Origin: Acidobacteriota bacterium
Lineage (GTDB): Bacteria; Acidobacteriota; Terriglobia; Terriglobales; Acidobacteriaceae
Direction of reading: 5' to 3'
NCBI GenBank assembly: GCA_018268855.1
Contig: JAFDVR010000013.1
Span: forward strand, 1 to 64,000
Length of the DNA stretch: 64,000 nt
A model generated the notes under the pieces. It was not told the DNA's origin. It did not search any database and saw nothing but the letters and a program-made list of their open reading frames with translations. Position numbers and translations under genes: made by a program. Positions 26,409 through 36,481 of the stretch are shown piece after piece; position 1 is the stretch's first letter, and each line of letters begins with the position of its first letter.

Positions 26409-28709
26409 GTGGCGATGCGGGTTTCCGTGGACAAGCTTCGGCGATGGCTGCTGGTGGGCGCAGTGGCGCTGGCATTGGTGCTGGCCGGCTTTGTAGGGTA
26501 CGCGCGCTATCGTGCCCGGCATTTCTTGCAGCAGCTTCCGGGCAAGCTGGGCGTGGATATCAAATCTGAGACGAACGGCTTTACCTATTCGCAATCCATC
26601 AAGGGCAAGACGGTGTTTACGCTGCATGCGGCGAAGGCCGTCCAGCGGCAGAACGGCAAGACTACGCTGCACGATGTATGGATCGAACTGTACGAACGAG
26701 AGCACGGTAAAGACGAGGTGAGCCGCACGGACCGCATCTCCGGCGCGGAATTTGAGTATGACCAGCCGGCCGGCATTGTGCGCGCTGCGGGCCAGGTTCA
26801 TATCGATTTGCAGACGCCAGCGGGTTCTTCTGCGCATGAGTCTGACAATGAGAATGATGGACGCATCCACATGCAGACGAGCGGACTCGTCTTCGATCAG
26901 AAACAGGGCGTTGCATCAACCGATCAACCAATTGATTTCCATCTGAATGATGTGCAGGGCGATGCCGTTGGCGCTGAGTTTAATGCGGATACAGGTGTAC
27001 TAGTGCTGCGAAGAGACGTGCATCTTCGTCGCGAAGACAACGGCAAGATTGCCAGGTTGGACGCATCGGCAGCAGAAGTGCGCCGCAACGATCACGTTGC
27101 GCGATTGACCAACGCGACGTACTCAGCAGGAGACCGCACGTTACGCGCAACAACTTTATTTGTGGACCTGGATGCAAGTGGCGCACCTACACAAATGCGG
27201 GCGGAGACGGTGGCCATCATTGACCGCGACGGTGCCACCATCCATGCTCCGCGCGGTGTGGCGGCGATCGGTGCAGATCATCGCATTCACGATATGCGCT
27301 TGATGGATGGCGTGCGATTCGCGTCTGCCAACGCAAACGGAGCATCGCGAGAGGCGCATGTGTCTTTTGACACACAAGGTGTTGCTCATGCGGCGGAGTT
27401 CAACGGCGGCGTGCATTTTCGCGAAACTGCCGGCACAGAGCAGCGCGAATTGACGGCTGAAAAGGTGAACATCTCTCCGCTGGAAGGCAATGGCGAAAAG
27501 AAGATTGTTGCAACGGGCAGCGCGCGATGGAGTACGCGTGGACGCGAGGTAACCTCATTAAGTGCGGACATACTGCGCGCCACGGTAGCGGGTGGAAACA
27601 GTTCCTTGTCGTTGCGGCATGTACGTGGCGAAGGACATAGCGCGATGGAGCAGATGCTTGCAGCTGGCGCGCTGCGACGGTCTACTGCAGACGTCATTGA
27701 CATCACACTCAGGCAAACTGCCAAAGGGAATAAGCAATCTTCTGCAAACATGGTGGAATATGCGGTGGAAGATGGGAATGTTATCGTGATCGACCGCAGG
27801 GCACCGGATGCGAAGACGCACGCTGCCGCAACTGAAAGCAAAGCATATGCGCAACACGCGGAGTACGACGGCGCAACGAAGCGGGCAGTATTGACAGGTT
27901 CGCCGCGTCTTGAGTCGCCGGAGATTTCGCTGTCGGCAAGACGCATGACGGTTTCGCAGGCCAATGGAGACGCTACAGCAGAAGGCGATGTGAAGGGAAC
28001 CGCCGCGGGCGAAAAGGGGCGCGAAGCCACGCACATTCTTGCAGCGCGCGCTGAACTGCATCACGCCGACGATCTGGCCATCTTCTACGGCGTGGCGGGT
28101 GGAGATGCCCGGTTGTGGCAGGGCAGTTCGCAAATACTTGCACCGCGTATCGAGATGGAACGTGCAAAACAGCAGATGCGGGCATACTCAATTGATGGAC
28201 GCAGTGTGCGCGCAGTGTTGCCTATGCGTGATGCAAGCCAATCTGTAGCAAAGCAGAAGATGTTTGCCGGTGTTGTGCGGGTGACGACAAGTGCATTGGT
28301 ATATAGCGGCAGTGCTGCGCAGCCGACCGCTCATCTGAGTGGAGGCGTTAAGATGCAGCAGTTGGCAGGCAGCGTCTCTGCACAGGATGTCCTCGTCACC
28401 TTCAAAACTGCGGCTGGAAAAAGTAGTAGGACGGCGATGCCTGCGGGCGAGGTCGAAACGGTCCGGGCGAAGGGCGATGTGCACCTGACGCAACCAGGCC
28501 GTACTGGAACGGGTGCTCTGCTGGTCTATACGGCAGCGAAAGATGAGTTTGAGCTAACCGGCACACCATCTGCTCCGCCCAGAATTGTGGATGTGGAACG
28601 TGGGTCCATAACCGGTAGTTCATTGATATTCCATGCGGCGGATGATAGCGTCATAGTCGCTGCGGTACCCGGCAAACGTGTGCACACGGAGACGCGGGTC
28701 GACCGCTAA
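26409..28709 (+). CDS. lptC: LptC-LptA-type fused LPS transport protein
   Basis: 766 residues: one N-terminal membrane anchor (about 14-32), an LptC-like segment, then a long region of OstA/LptA-like beta repeats rich in short strands and AxGxV-type turns (VRAAGQVHIDL, VLRRDVHLR, ATAEGDVKGTA, VRAKGDVHLTQPG). LptC and LptA are normally separate proteins of about 190 and 185 residues that form the periplasmic LPS bridge. Here one chain four times that length seems to cover the job. It ends 12 bp before lptB, consistent with one transcription unit. Exact domain borders cannot be set by eye. Confidence 0.8.
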   Translation: MAMRVSVDKLRRWLLVGAVALALVLAGFVGYARYRARHFLQQLPGKLGVDIKSETNGFTYSQSIKGKTVFTLHAAKAVQRQNGKTTLHDVWIELYEREHGKDEVSRTDRISGAEFEYDQPAGIVRAAGQVHIDLQTPAGSSAHESDNENDGRIHMQTSGLVFDQKQGVASTDQPIDFHLNDVQGDAVGAEFNADTGVLVLRRDVHLRREDNGKIARLDASAAEVRRNDHVARLTNATYSAGDRTLRATTLFVDLDASGAPTQMRAETVAIIDRDGATIHAPRGVAAIGADHRIHDMRLMDGVRFASANANGASREAHVSFDTQGVAHAAEFNGGVHFRETAGTEQRELTAEKVNISPLEGNGEKKIVATGSARWSTRGREVTSLSADILRATVAGGNSSLSLRHVRGEGHSAMEQMLAAGALRRSTADVIDITLRQTAKGNKQSSANMVEYAVEDGNVIVIDRRAPDAKTHAAATESKAYAQHAEYDGATKRAVLTGSPRLESPEISLSARRMTVSQANGDATAEGDVKGTAAGEKGREATHILAARAELHHADDLAIFYGVAGGDARLWQGSSQILAPRIEMERAKQQMRAYSIDGRSVRAVLPMRDASQSVAKQKMFAGVVRVTTSALVYSGSAAQPTAHLSGGVKMQQLAGSVSAQDVLVTFKTAAGKSSRTAMPAGEVETVRAKGDVHLTQPGRTGTGALLVYTAAKDEFELTGTPSAPPRIVDVERGSITGSSLIFHAADDSVIVAAVPGKRVHTETRVDR

Positions 28710-28721
28710 CAAGAAGCGTTA

Positions 28722-29447
28722 ATGCGAAGGCTGGCAACGGAAGAGATCAGGAAGACGTACAACGGCCGCGAGGTCGTGCGCGGCGTCAGCCTCCATATCG
28801 ATCAGGGTGAGGTCGTCGGCCTGCTCGGTCCTAACGGCGCGGGCAAAACGACAAGTTTTTACATGATCGTCGGCCTGGTTCGACCAGACGGTGGCCGCAT
28901 CGTTGCCGATGGTCGCGACATTACCGCACTGCCCATGTATCAGCGCGCTCGCGACTTTGGTGTCAGCTATCTGCCGCAGGAGCCATCGGTTTTCCGTAAG
29001 CTTACAGTGGAAGAAAATATTCTTGCTGTGCTGGAAGTCCAGCCAGGCGCATGGAATACACGGCGCGTCCGCACGGAGCGATTGCTGGAACAACTCAGTC
29101 TGACGCACGTCCGCAAAACGCATGGATACGCACTCTCCGGTGGGGAACGCCGTCGAGTGGAAATTGCACGTTGTCTGGCCATAGAACCAGCTTTTATCCT
29201 GCTGGACGAACCGTTTTCAGGCATCGATCCAATTGCAGTGTTGGAGTTGCAGCAAATAATTTTTTCGTTAAAAACGAGCGGCATCGGCGTTTTAATCACC
29301 GACCATAACGTACGTGAAACGCTGTCTGTAACCGACCGCGCATATATCATTACCGAAGGCCGCATCTTTCGCGATGGCACGCCGGGCGAACTGGGCCGTG
29401 ATCCTGAAGTAAAACGCATTTATTTAGGTGAAAATTTTTCGATGTAG
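28722..29447 (+). CDS. lptB: LPS export ABC transporter ATPase LptB
   Basis: 241 residues, the usual length. Drives LPS extraction from the inner membrane with LptFG. Walker [10 protein letters not shown] from residue 36, Q-loop [17 protein letters not shown], signature [16 protein letters not shown], Walker [14 protein letters not shown] and H-loop [10 protein letters not shown]. The [12 protein letters not shown] stretch is typical of LptB over other ABC ATPases. It lies between lptC/A and rpoN, the classical neighbourhood. Confidence 0.96.
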   Translation: MRRLATEEIRKTYNGREVVRGVSLHIDQGEVVGLLGPNGAGKTTSFYMIVGLVRPDGGRIVADGRDITALPMYQRARDFGVSYLPQEPSVFRKLTVEENILAVLEVQPGAWNTRRVRTERLLEQLSLTHVRKTHGYALSGGERRRVEIARCLAIEPAFILLDEPFSGIDPIAVLELQQIIFSLKTSGIGVLITDHNVRETLSVTDRAYIITEGRIFRDGTPGELGRDPEVKRIYLGENFSM

Positions 29448-29567
29448 CACCGGTATTTTCCTTGCGAAGGAAAGGATCGGAATCGACTGCTTTCCCTCTC
29501 GTACATGCATCTATAGCAGATGTAGACTACGGGCACGCGCATGCGTGAGTATTTGGCATAGAAGGTA

Positions 29568-31097
29568 TTGGCAGAGAATTTGAATCTTCAACCCAAGCTG
29601 AATGTGAACGTATCGCAGCGCCAGGTGCTCACTCCGGGCATGGTGCAGATGGTGCGCGTGCTTGCACTCAACAAAATCGAGTTGAAGGAGATGATCAACA
29701 CCGAAGTGGTGGAAAATCCCGTCCTCGAAGAGATTGAAGATCACACACCCAGCCTTGAGGAGATTGCCGCAGAAGAGGGTAGCCGCGAACGTAGCGTCGC
29801 TGAACAGACCGAGCAAAAGACCGAGAAGGATCCTTTCGAAGAGGTGGATTTCGGCAGCTATTTCCAGGAGTACATGGACCCTGGGTTCCGCGCACCATCC
29901 ATGTTTGAGGAGTTCGACAAACCTTCGTTCGAGCACTTTCTCTCAAACCCGACAACGCTGACGGACCATCTCGATTGGCAGATCGGTGCCATGTCCTTGA
30001 GCGAAGACGTACGCTCTGCTCTGGAATTTCTGATTGGCAACCTGGATGAGAACGGCTATCTGACCGCAAGCGAAGAGGAGTTGCAAAGCCAGCTTACCCC
30101 GGAACGGCTGCAGAGTGCGCGAGAGGTCTTAAGGCAGCTTGATCCTACAGGAGTTGGAGCACGTGACCTGCGCGAATGCTTGCAAATGCAGGCTGAGGCT
30201 GTATTGCGCGATCTGGATGCAGCCTTAGTACGCGGCGAGGAAGACGGCTTTGCGCATTTGGGAGAATATGAATCCCTGATCGCCCGTCGTGCTGTTGCGG
30301 CCTGTGCTCTACAGATTGTGCAGAGCGCATTGTCGTTGGTAGAGCGCGGCGATACGAAAGAGATTGCACGCAAGCTGAAGTGCAGCGCGGAGCATGTGCA
30401 GCCGGCGATTGCGCTGATTCGCACATTCAATCCGCGTCCGGGGCAGCGTTATAACCAGAGTGAGACGCGGCTGATTGAACCGGATGTTGCATTTGTGCGT
30501 CGAGGAGACGACTTCATCGTGGTTATGAACGATGACGATATGCCGAATCTTCGCCTGAATGCTGGATACAGGCGCATGCTGCACCAGAAAAACTCCGATA
30601 AGGAGTTGCGCGAATATGTGAAAGAGCGGTATCGTTCCGCAATTCAGTTGCTGCGCAATATTGAGCAGCGCAAGAACACGATTGTGCGAACGTGCGACGC
30701 TATTGTCCGGAGACAGCGAGATTTCCTGGAAAAAGGAATCGACGCTCTGCGGCCCATGATGATCAAAGAAGTGGCCGAGGAGATAGGCGTCCATCCTTCT
30801 ACCGTGAGCCGCGCTGTGGCCAACAAATACGTCCACACAGCGCAGGGAGTGTATGAACTGCGCTTCTTCTTCTCTGAAGGCGTAAACGGACCGGAAGGCG
30901 GCGACCTGCCTCTATTATTGCTGAAGAAAAAAGTACGCGGGTTGATTGAGGCTGAAGATCCTGCGAAGCCGCTCACCGACGATGCGCTTGCTGCTGAGTT
31001 GAATCGGCAGGGTATCAATGTGACGCGCCGCACTGTCGCGAAATATCGCGAAGATATGCAAATTCCCAGTACGCACAAACGCCGCCGGCGCAACTGA
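29568..31097 (+). CDS. rpoN: RNA polymerase sigma-54 factor
   Basis: 509 residues from TTG 29568, preceded by GAAGG. Region I at the N-terminus is Gln/Leu-rich (LNLQPKLNVNVSQRQVLTPGM). The core-binding region covers about 120-330. The HTH follows with GVHPSTVSRAVANKYVHT, and the RpoN box reads RRTVAKYRE near residue 487. It directs transcription from -24/-12 promoters together with AAA+ activators, none of which is visible in this window. It follows lptB by 120 bp and is followed by hpf. Confidence 0.97.
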   Translation: MAENLNLQPKLNVNVSQRQVLTPGMVQMVRVLALNKIELKEMINTEVVENPVLEEIEDHTPSLEEIAAEEGSRERSVAEQTEQKTEKDPFEEVDFGSYFQEYMDPGFRAPSMFEEFDKPSFEHFLSNPTTLTDHLDWQIGAMSLSEDVRSALEFLIGNLDENGYLTASEEELQSQLTPERLQSAREVLRQLDPTGVGARDLRECLQMQAEAVLRDLDAALVRGEEDGFAHLGEYESLIARRAVAACALQIVQSALSLVERGDTKEIARKLKCSAEHVQPAIALIRTFNPRPGQRYNQSETRLIEPDVAFVRRGDDFIVVMNDDDMPNLRLNAGYRRMLHQKNSDKELREYVKERYRSAIQLLRNIEQRKNTIVRTCDAIVRRQRDFLEKGIDALRPMMIKEVAEEIGVHPSTVSRAVANKYVHTAQGVYELRFFFSEGVNGPEGGDLPLLLLKKKVRGLIEAEDPAKPLTDDALAAELNRQGINVTRRTVAKYREDMQIPSTHKRRRRN

Positions 31098-31149
31098 CCA
31101 CGCGGCGCTTGTAAACCGCATCCAAACCCGAACCAGGAGGTGAGAGAGA

Positions 31150-31593
31150 ATGCACATCGAATTCACCGGCAGGCAGTTCACTATTCCAGCAAAACTGCGG
31201 ACCATGGCACAGGAGCGGCTCGATGATATCGAGCAGTTGATTGGTGTTGAGAGTACAGGGCATGTCGTCCTTACGGAAGACAAATTCCGGAAGATTGCTG
31301 AGGTGATCGTTCAATGCAAGACATGCAATGAATTGACCGCCAAATGCGAAGACAAGGATATGGAGCGTGCTCTCCACGATGCGCTCATGAAGGTGGAGAA
31401 GCAGGTGCTTAGAACGGTGAAAAAGACGGTGACTCAGCGGAGACACCCCGACCAGACAGCCGAGGGTAGTGTCCGTCTGCAAACTTCGGATGACGATCTG
31501 GAGGCGCAGCCTGGCATAGCGGCGCGCAAACGTATGACCGCGCAAAAGCCGGCAGGCGATCGAACTCAGAAGTCCTATGCAGGCGCCATGTAA
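31150..31593 (+). CDS. hpf: Ribosome hibernation promoting factor (HPF/RaiA family)
   Basis: 147 residues with a strong ribosome site (AGGAGGTGAGAGAGA before ATG). Residues 1-95 form the HPF domain (MHIEFTGRQFTIPAKLR, VVLTEDKFRKIAEVI, DMERALHDALMKVEKQV), which binds the 30S decoding site in non-growing cells. The remaining 50 residues are basic and low in hydrophobics and do not look like the dimerising tail of long HPF. This is therefore a short or intermediate form. It sits between rpoN and rapZ, as in many Gram-negatives. Confidence 0.92.
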   Translation: MHIEFTGRQFTIPAKLRTMAQERLDDIEQLIGVESTGHVVLTEDKFRKIAEVIVQCKTCNELTAKCEDKDMERALHDALMKVEKQVLRTVKKTVTQRRHPDQTAEGSVRLQTSDDDLEAQPGIAARKRMTAQKPAGDRTQKSYAGAM

Positions 31594-31636
31594 TAGACGG
31601 TTCCAAAATCATGGTCGCCGGTGCTAGCATCGGCGC

Positions 31637-32602
31637 ATGGCAACAGGAAAGCCAACAAAGAAACGCGCTGCGAAAAAACCTTCGCAGCGCGTTTCTGCGT
31701 CTGCGAAAAAGACTGCAACACGCTCAAAGAATAGTCGTCCTAAAGGACGGCATGAACTGGTCGTCCTTACGGGATTGTCTGGCGCGGGGAAGCTCTCCGC
31801 ACTAAAGGCATTTGAAGATCTCGGCTACTATTCCGTCGACAATCTGCCGCTTGATCTGATTCCGCGTTTCGCAGACCTGGTGCGTGGATCACGAGATATC
31901 CGGCGCGCGGCAATTGGTATTGATGTACGGGAAGGACTGATTGAACGCTTTCCCGCGATTCTGAAACAGGTACGCAAAGTCATTCCCACCACAGTCGTTT
32001 TTCTGGAGGCAAGCGACGATGTTTTGCAACGTCGCTTCTCCGAGACTCGCAGGCCGCACCCGTTGGGACGCAATGAAACGGTGCAGAAGTCGATCCGTGC
32101 TGAACGCAAGCGGATTGATCCCGTGCGCAACGTGGCGGACATTCTTCTCGATACATCCAAGTTCAACGTGCATGAACTGCGCGCGCACATCAACGATCAG
32201 TTCCAGCGGGACGTCGATGATCGCAGCCTGCTAATCTCCACCATGAGCTTCGGCTTTAAGAATGGTGTGCCTACGGAAGCAGACCTGGTCTTTGACGTAC
32301 GTTTCCTGCCCAACCCGCACTTTGTGCCGGAGTTCCGCCATCGCACCGGCAAAGAAAAGCCGGTGGCCGATTATGTGATGGCGTTTCCGCAGACAAAAGA
32401 GTTCCTCGATCGCACGACCGACATGCTGTTATTTCTTCTTCCGCACTATATCAAGGAAGGCAAGAGCTATCTCACGCTGGCCTTCGGCTGTACTGGCGGG
32501 CAACATCGCTCCGTAACCATTGCAGAGGAAATCCGCAAACGGCTTGAAGAACAGAAATACCGTACCAAGATCGCGCATCGCGACATGCCTCGCCAAACCT
32601 AG
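31637..32602 (+). CDS. rapZ: RapZ/YvcJ-type nucleotide-binding protein
   Basis: 321 residues. In E. coli RapZ delivers the sRNA GlmZ to RNase E and so controls amino-sugar supply. About 30 basic N-terminal residues (Lys/Ala/Ser-rich) precede the P-loop domain; the C-terminal domain has FGCTGGQHRSVTIAE and the middle has VDNLPLDLIPRF. The P-loop reads GLSGAGKLSA (46-55), with Leu53 where the Walker A Ser/Thr should be and a Ser one place later. ATP/GTP binding may thus be altered. It follows hpf by 43 bp. Confidence 0.93.
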   Translation: MATGKPTKKRAAKKPSQRVSASAKKTATRSKNSRPKGRHELVVLTGLSGAGKLSALKAFEDLGYYSVDNLPLDLIPRFADLVRGSRDIRRAAIGIDVREGLIERFPAILKQVRKVIPTTVVFLEASDDVLQRRFSETRRPHPLGRNETVQKSIRAERKRIDPVRNVADILLDTSKFNVHELRAHINDQFQRDVDDRSLLISTMSFGFKNGVPTEADLVFDVRFLPNPHFVPEFRHRTGKEKPVADYVMAFPQTKEFLDRTTDMLLFLLPHYIKEGKSYLTLAFGCTGGQHRSVTIAEEIRKRLEEQKYRTKIAHRDMPRQT

Positions 32603-32678
32603 ACGGAAGATAAAATAAGGCGTGCCCGAGCAGATCTTCAGCACGCGAAAAGCTTTAGACGGAAAGGAAGACCGGTAG

Positions 32679-34529
32679 ATGAGACGCATCCTTCGGCTCC
32701 TCTTCTATCTCCGTCCGTATGTCGTCTTTGCCCTGATGTCCGTCGTGCTGATGGCGGTTGTCGGCGGTATGGCGGCGTTCCGGCTGCTGTTGGTCAAGCC
32801 CATCTTCGACAACGTACTCTCGCCCACGGCCTCGCCGGACCGCGTGCTCGTCTTCAACATTCCATACACCAGTCACCATCTCGATCTCCAGTACTTCGTC
32901 CCGGCGCACTTTCACAATGCATGGACGGTTGTGGCGTTCGCGCTGGTGGTCTCTGCGCTGATCAAGAGTGTCTGCGATTACGCAGGCACATATCTGGTGA
33001 ACTACGCCGGCTTTGGCATGATCACCGATCTGCGCAACGCGTTATACGACGCGATCCTGCGACGGTCGGAAGCGTTCTTCCAGCGGCACACGACAGGTTC
33101 GCTGCTCTCCACGCTCATCAACGACATCGAGAAAGTACAGTTTGCGATGTCCACGGTGCTGGGCGATTTTCTGCAACAGTTCTTCACGCTGCTCTTCACC
33201 ATCACCGTGGTCATTATGCTTGGCGGCAAGCTGGCTTGGGTGCTGCTGCTGTTTGTACCGGTAGTCATCTCCTCGGCGCGCAGAATCGGACGCCGCGTGC
33301 GCCAGACAACCCGAACTGGCCAGGATAAGCTCGCTGAAATTCAGAACATCCTGCACGAAACCATCACCGGCAATCGCATTGTGAAGGCTTTCGGCATGGA
33401 GCACTGGGAGATGAACCGCTTCCGTGTGGCGGCGAGGCGGCTCTTCCGCGCTAACCTGAAGTCTGTAAGTGTGCAGGCCATCTCCTCACCGTTGATGGAC
33501 GCTATCGGTTCAGTCGCCATCGCGATGCTGCTGCTCATCGGGCGCAACCAGATTGTGCAGCACAAGATGACGGCCGGATCGTTCATCGCCTTTCTCATCG
33601 CAGTGTTCACGCTTTACGATCCGGTACGCAAATTCGCACTCTTCTACAACAGCTTTCAGCAGGCGCTCGGCGCGAGTGAAGATATCTTCAAATTCCTCGA
33701 CGCGCAGGATGAAGTACCGGAAAAGAAGCGCGCATTTGTGCTGAAGGAATTCAAAGAAAGCATCGTCTTCGACCACGTCTGTTTTGCCTACCATGTGGAA
33801 GGCGAAGAGGATAAGCAGGTCCTCAAGGATATCGATCTTACTGTCCAGCGCGGCGAAGTAATCGCGCTCGTCGGCCCCAGCGGTGCCGGCAAGAGCACGT
33901 TCGTAAAGCTGATTCCGCGCTTCTTCGATGTGACCGAAGGCAGCATCAAGATCGACGGTCATGATCTCCGCGACCTCACCATCGACAGTCTGCGCAAACA
34001 GATGGGTAAGGTAACGCAGGAGACGGTGCTCTTCAACGACACCGTCCGCAACAACATCGCCTACGGCCGTCCCGATGTTCCCATTGAACGTGTAATCACT
34101 GCGGCGAAGATGGCGCTCGCGCACGATTTCATTGAACAGTTGCCCGACGGGTACGGCACCATGATTGGCGAAAAAGGCTTCCGCCTCTCAGGCGGAGAGC
34201 GTCAGCGTCTTGCCATCGCGCGCGCCATCTTAAAGAACGCGCCGGTCCTCATTCTGGATGAAGCCACTTCCGCGCTCGATACCGAAAGCGAGTCGCTGGT
34301 GCAGGCGGCGCTTGCTAATCTGATGGAAAATCGCACGGTGTTCGTTGTGGCACATCGCCTTTCCACCGTGCGTCGCGCGGACCGCATCGTTGTTCTCGAT
34401 CAGGGCCGCATCGCGGAGATCGGCAATCATGCCGAACTGCTCGCTCTAGGCGGCATCTACAAGCGCCTGCACGATCTGCAATTCAATGACGCGGACGTAG
34501 AGACGGCCGCTGCTGGAGGAATTTCATGA
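32679..34529 (+). CDS. msbA: MsbA-type ABC exporter (fused TM and ATPase)
   Basis: 616 residues: six TM segments in the first 330 residues, then the nucleotide-binding domain with Walker A GPSGAGKST, Q-loop VTQETVLFNDTVRNNI, signature LSGGERQRLAIARA, Walker B LILDEATSALD and an H-loop AHRLSTVRRADR. Homodimers of this type flip lipid A-core or other lipids across the inner membrane. Placement in an LPS-related block supports lipid flipping. The substrate is inferred. Its stop overlaps the yicC start by 4 bp. Confidence 0.88.
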   Translation: MRRILRLLFYLRPYVVFALMSVVLMAVVGGMAAFRLLLVKPIFDNVLSPTASPDRVLVFNIPYTSHHLDLQYFVPAHFHNAWTVVAFALVVSALIKSVCDYAGTYLVNYAGFGMITDLRNALYDAILRRSEAFFQRHTTGSLLSTLINDIEKVQFAMSTVLGDFLQQFFTLLFTITVVIMLGGKLAWVLLLFVPVVISSARRIGRRVRQTTRTGQDKLAEIQNILHETITGNRIVKAFGMEHWEMNRFRVAARRLFRANLKSVSVQAISSPLMDAIGSVAIAMLLLIGRNQIVQHKMTAGSFIAFLIAVFTLYDPVRKFALFYNSFQQALGASEDIFKFLDAQDEVPEKKRAFVLKEFKESIVFDHVCFAYHVEGEEDKQVLKDIDLTVQRGEVIALVGPSGAGKSTFVKLIPRFFDVTEGSIKIDGHDLRDLTIDSLRKQMGKVTQETVLFNDTVRNNIAYGRPDVPIERVITAAKMALAHDFIEQLPDGYGTMIGEKGFRLSGGERQRLAIARAILKNAPVLILDEATSALDTESESLVQAALANLMENRTVFVVAHRLSTVRRADRIVVLDQGRIAEIGNHAELLALGGIYKRLHDLQFNDADVETAAAGGIS

Positions 34530-35425
34530 GTGCTCCGATCCGGTCGATGACCGGCTTCGCTTCGGTGACCGGTCGCGCGTCGGAGACGCTGGGGTTCACC
34601 TTGTCCGCGAAGAGTGTGAACCACCGCTTTCTCGACCCGCACCTGCGGCTGCCCGGCGGCATGGACGCTCTGGAGATGGAACTCCGCAAGCTGCTGAAGG
34701 AACACGTCCGCCGCGGACATGTGGAGATCACGCTGCAACTCGAACGCAGCGCGCGTACAGGTGTACAGGTAAATCTTCCGCTGCTGCGGGTGCACGTGGA
34801 TGCCTACCGTGCCGCCGCTACCAATCTTGAACTGAGCGGTGAGCCAGATCTTAATGCACTGCTCCGCCTGCCGGGCGCGCTCTCCGGCGATGCTGCGCCC
34901 ACAGAAGATCAGGCCGCGTTGCAACAAGCCGTGATTGAAGTAGTGCCACAACTGCTCGCTGAACTAAACACCATGCGTGAGCGCGAAGGCGCTGCACTTG
35001 CCGACGAGATGCGCGCAGGCATGGGCCGCATCCACCAAATGGTGACGGAGGTACGCAGCCTCCGCGCCGAAACCCTTCCGCAGATCTACAACACGCTGCG
35101 CGAGCGGCTGCAATCGCTGCTGGCAGATACGTCGATCAGCGAGGATCGCATTCTCACCGAAGCCGCCATGCTGGCCGAGCGCGGCGATGTGGACGAGGAG
35201 ATGGTGCGTCTCGACACGCATGTGCAGCACTTCATTGAGCATCTCAATACCGGTGGCGAAATCGGCAAAAAGCTCGATTTCCTCTTGCAGGAGTTCAACC
35301 GAGAAGCGAATACGCTGCTCTCCAAAACTGGTGGATCGGCGCACAGCATGCGCATCACCGAACTTGGCCTGGCCGTAAAGTCGGAGATCGAGCGAGCACG
35401 CGAGCAGGTACAAAACCTTGAATAA
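34526..35425 (+). CDS. yicC: YicC-family endoribonuclease
   Basis: 299 residues. The N-terminal YicC domain starts IRSMTGFASV and has FTLSAKSVNHRFLDPHLRLP, and the C-terminal DUF1732 ends GGEIGKKLDFLLQEFNRE, NTLLSK and VKSEIERAREQVQN. E. coli YicC is an endoribonuclease implicated in sRNA decay. It overlaps msbA by 4 bp and precedes gmk by 34 bp; yicC-gmk-rpoZ is a widespread order. Confidence 0.94.
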   Translation: MSAPIRSMTGFASVTGRASETLGFTLSAKSVNHRFLDPHLRLPGGMDALEMELRKLLKEHVRRGHVEITLQLERSARTGVQVNLPLLRVHVDAYRAAATNLELSGEPDLNALLRLPGALSGDAAPTEDQAALQQAVIEVVPQLLAELNTMREREGAALADEMRAGMGRIHQMVTEVRSLRAETLPQIYNTLRERLQSLLADTSISEDRILTEAAMLAERGDVDEEMVRLDTHVQHFIEHLNTGGEIGKKLDFLLQEFNREANTLLSKTGGSAHSMRITELGLAVKSEIERAREQVQNLE

Positions 35426-35459
35426 AACAGCGCGCGCGGTACACTCGTAGGCACACGCC

Positions 35460-36125
35460 ATGGCTGGAATTCTCTTCATCATCTCTGCGCCGTCGGGGTC
35501 AGGCAAATCGACGCTCGTTTCGCAACTCCGCTCGCTGGTTCCGGGGCTGGACTTCTCCGTCTCCTACACCACACGCGCACCGCGCGGCTCCGAGGTAGAC
35601 GGCACGGAGTACCACTTCACCACCCGCCAGCACTTTGAAGAGATGATCGCGCGCGACGAGTTTCTGGAGCATGCTGAGGTCTTCGGCAACTACTATGGGA
35701 CGCATCGAAACGCGCTTAAACACGCAGCAGCCAAGGGCCTCGACCTTCTGCTCGACATCGATGTGCAAGGCGCGATGCAGGTGATGCAGCGCGCGCCGGA
35801 AGCGGTATCCATCTTCATCGTGCCACCGTCGCCTGCTGTTTTAGAAAAGCGACTCCGCAACCGCAGTGCGGCAGAGAACATCAGCAACGAAGATCTCATC
35901 CGGCGCCGGCTCGCGCAAGCCGAAAGCGAGTTGCGCGAAATCAGCAACTACGACTACGCCATCGTGAATGACGTGCTCGATAATGCGGTGGCCGAACTTG
36001 TTGCCATCGTAAAGACGGAGCGCGGCGAAGGGGATGCCGATCCGCTGCACCTTGCTGCGAACTGCCGGACAGCTGCTCCATCAGCGCATCTACAGGACGC
36101 GTTGGCGAAGTTCGCTCAGTCCTGA
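35460..36125 (+). CDS. gmk: Guanylate kinase
   Basis: 221 residues; phosphorylates GMP to GDP with ATP. P-loop SAPSGSGKSTL at the N-terminus, GMP-binding region SYTTRAPRGSEVDGTEYHF, DIDVQGAMQVM, and the lid with LRNRSAAENISNEDLIRRRL. The C-terminus is about 15 residues longer than in E. coli. It lies in the yicC-gmk-rpoZ unit. Confidence 0.96.
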   Translation: MAGILFIISAPSGSGKSTLVSQLRSLVPGLDFSVSYTTRAPRGSEVDGTEYHFTTRQHFEEMIARDEFLEHAEVFGNYYGTHRNALKHAAAKGLDLLLDIDVQGAMQVMQRAPEAVSIFIVPPSPAVLEKRLRNRSAAENISNEDLIRRRLAQAESELREISNYDYAIVNDVLDNAVAELVAIVKTERGEGDADPLHLAANCRTAAPSAHLQDALAKFAQS

Positions 36126-36247
36126 ACCATTCCTCTATTTCACCCACGATTTCCACCGCTCCGCAAATTCCCTTTGTCTGATAACGCTGCTCTGCGCTAC
36201 AGTCTATGCATCGCACGACAATCTGAAAGCTGCCTCACGAGGGAACC

Positions 36248-36466
36248 ATGACTACCCCCAACGATGGTCTGCAAAATCGCTACAGTCTTGTGAAAGGCGC
36301 GGCGCGCCGTGCCCGTCAACTGCAATCCGGCGCCGCCCCGCTCATCCAGTCGCGATCCATGAAGGCGTGCCGCATCGCGCAGGATGAGATCCTGCAAGGT
36401 CAGGTCCGCTACGTGGTGCCCGAGCCGAAGCCGCTGTCCACAACGCCTTCGACCTTCCACGCGTAA
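36248..36466 (+). CDS. rpoZ: RNA polymerase omega subunit
   Basis: 72 residues, a short omega. It carries NRYSLVKGAARRARQLQSGA, which matches the conserved NRY-L...A.RARQL...GA core, followed by KACRIAQDEILQGQVRYVVP, equivalent to the K-x-x-x-IAxEEI stretch. It helps assemble and hold beta'. GAGGGAA precedes the ATG. The place after gmk is typical and strengthens the call despite the size. Confidence 0.88.
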   Translation: MTTPNDGLQNRYSLVKGAARRARQLQSGAAPLIQSRSMKACRIAQDEILQGQVRYVVPEPKPLSTTPSTFHA

Positions 36467-36481
36467 AATCGCTCTTGAGCG

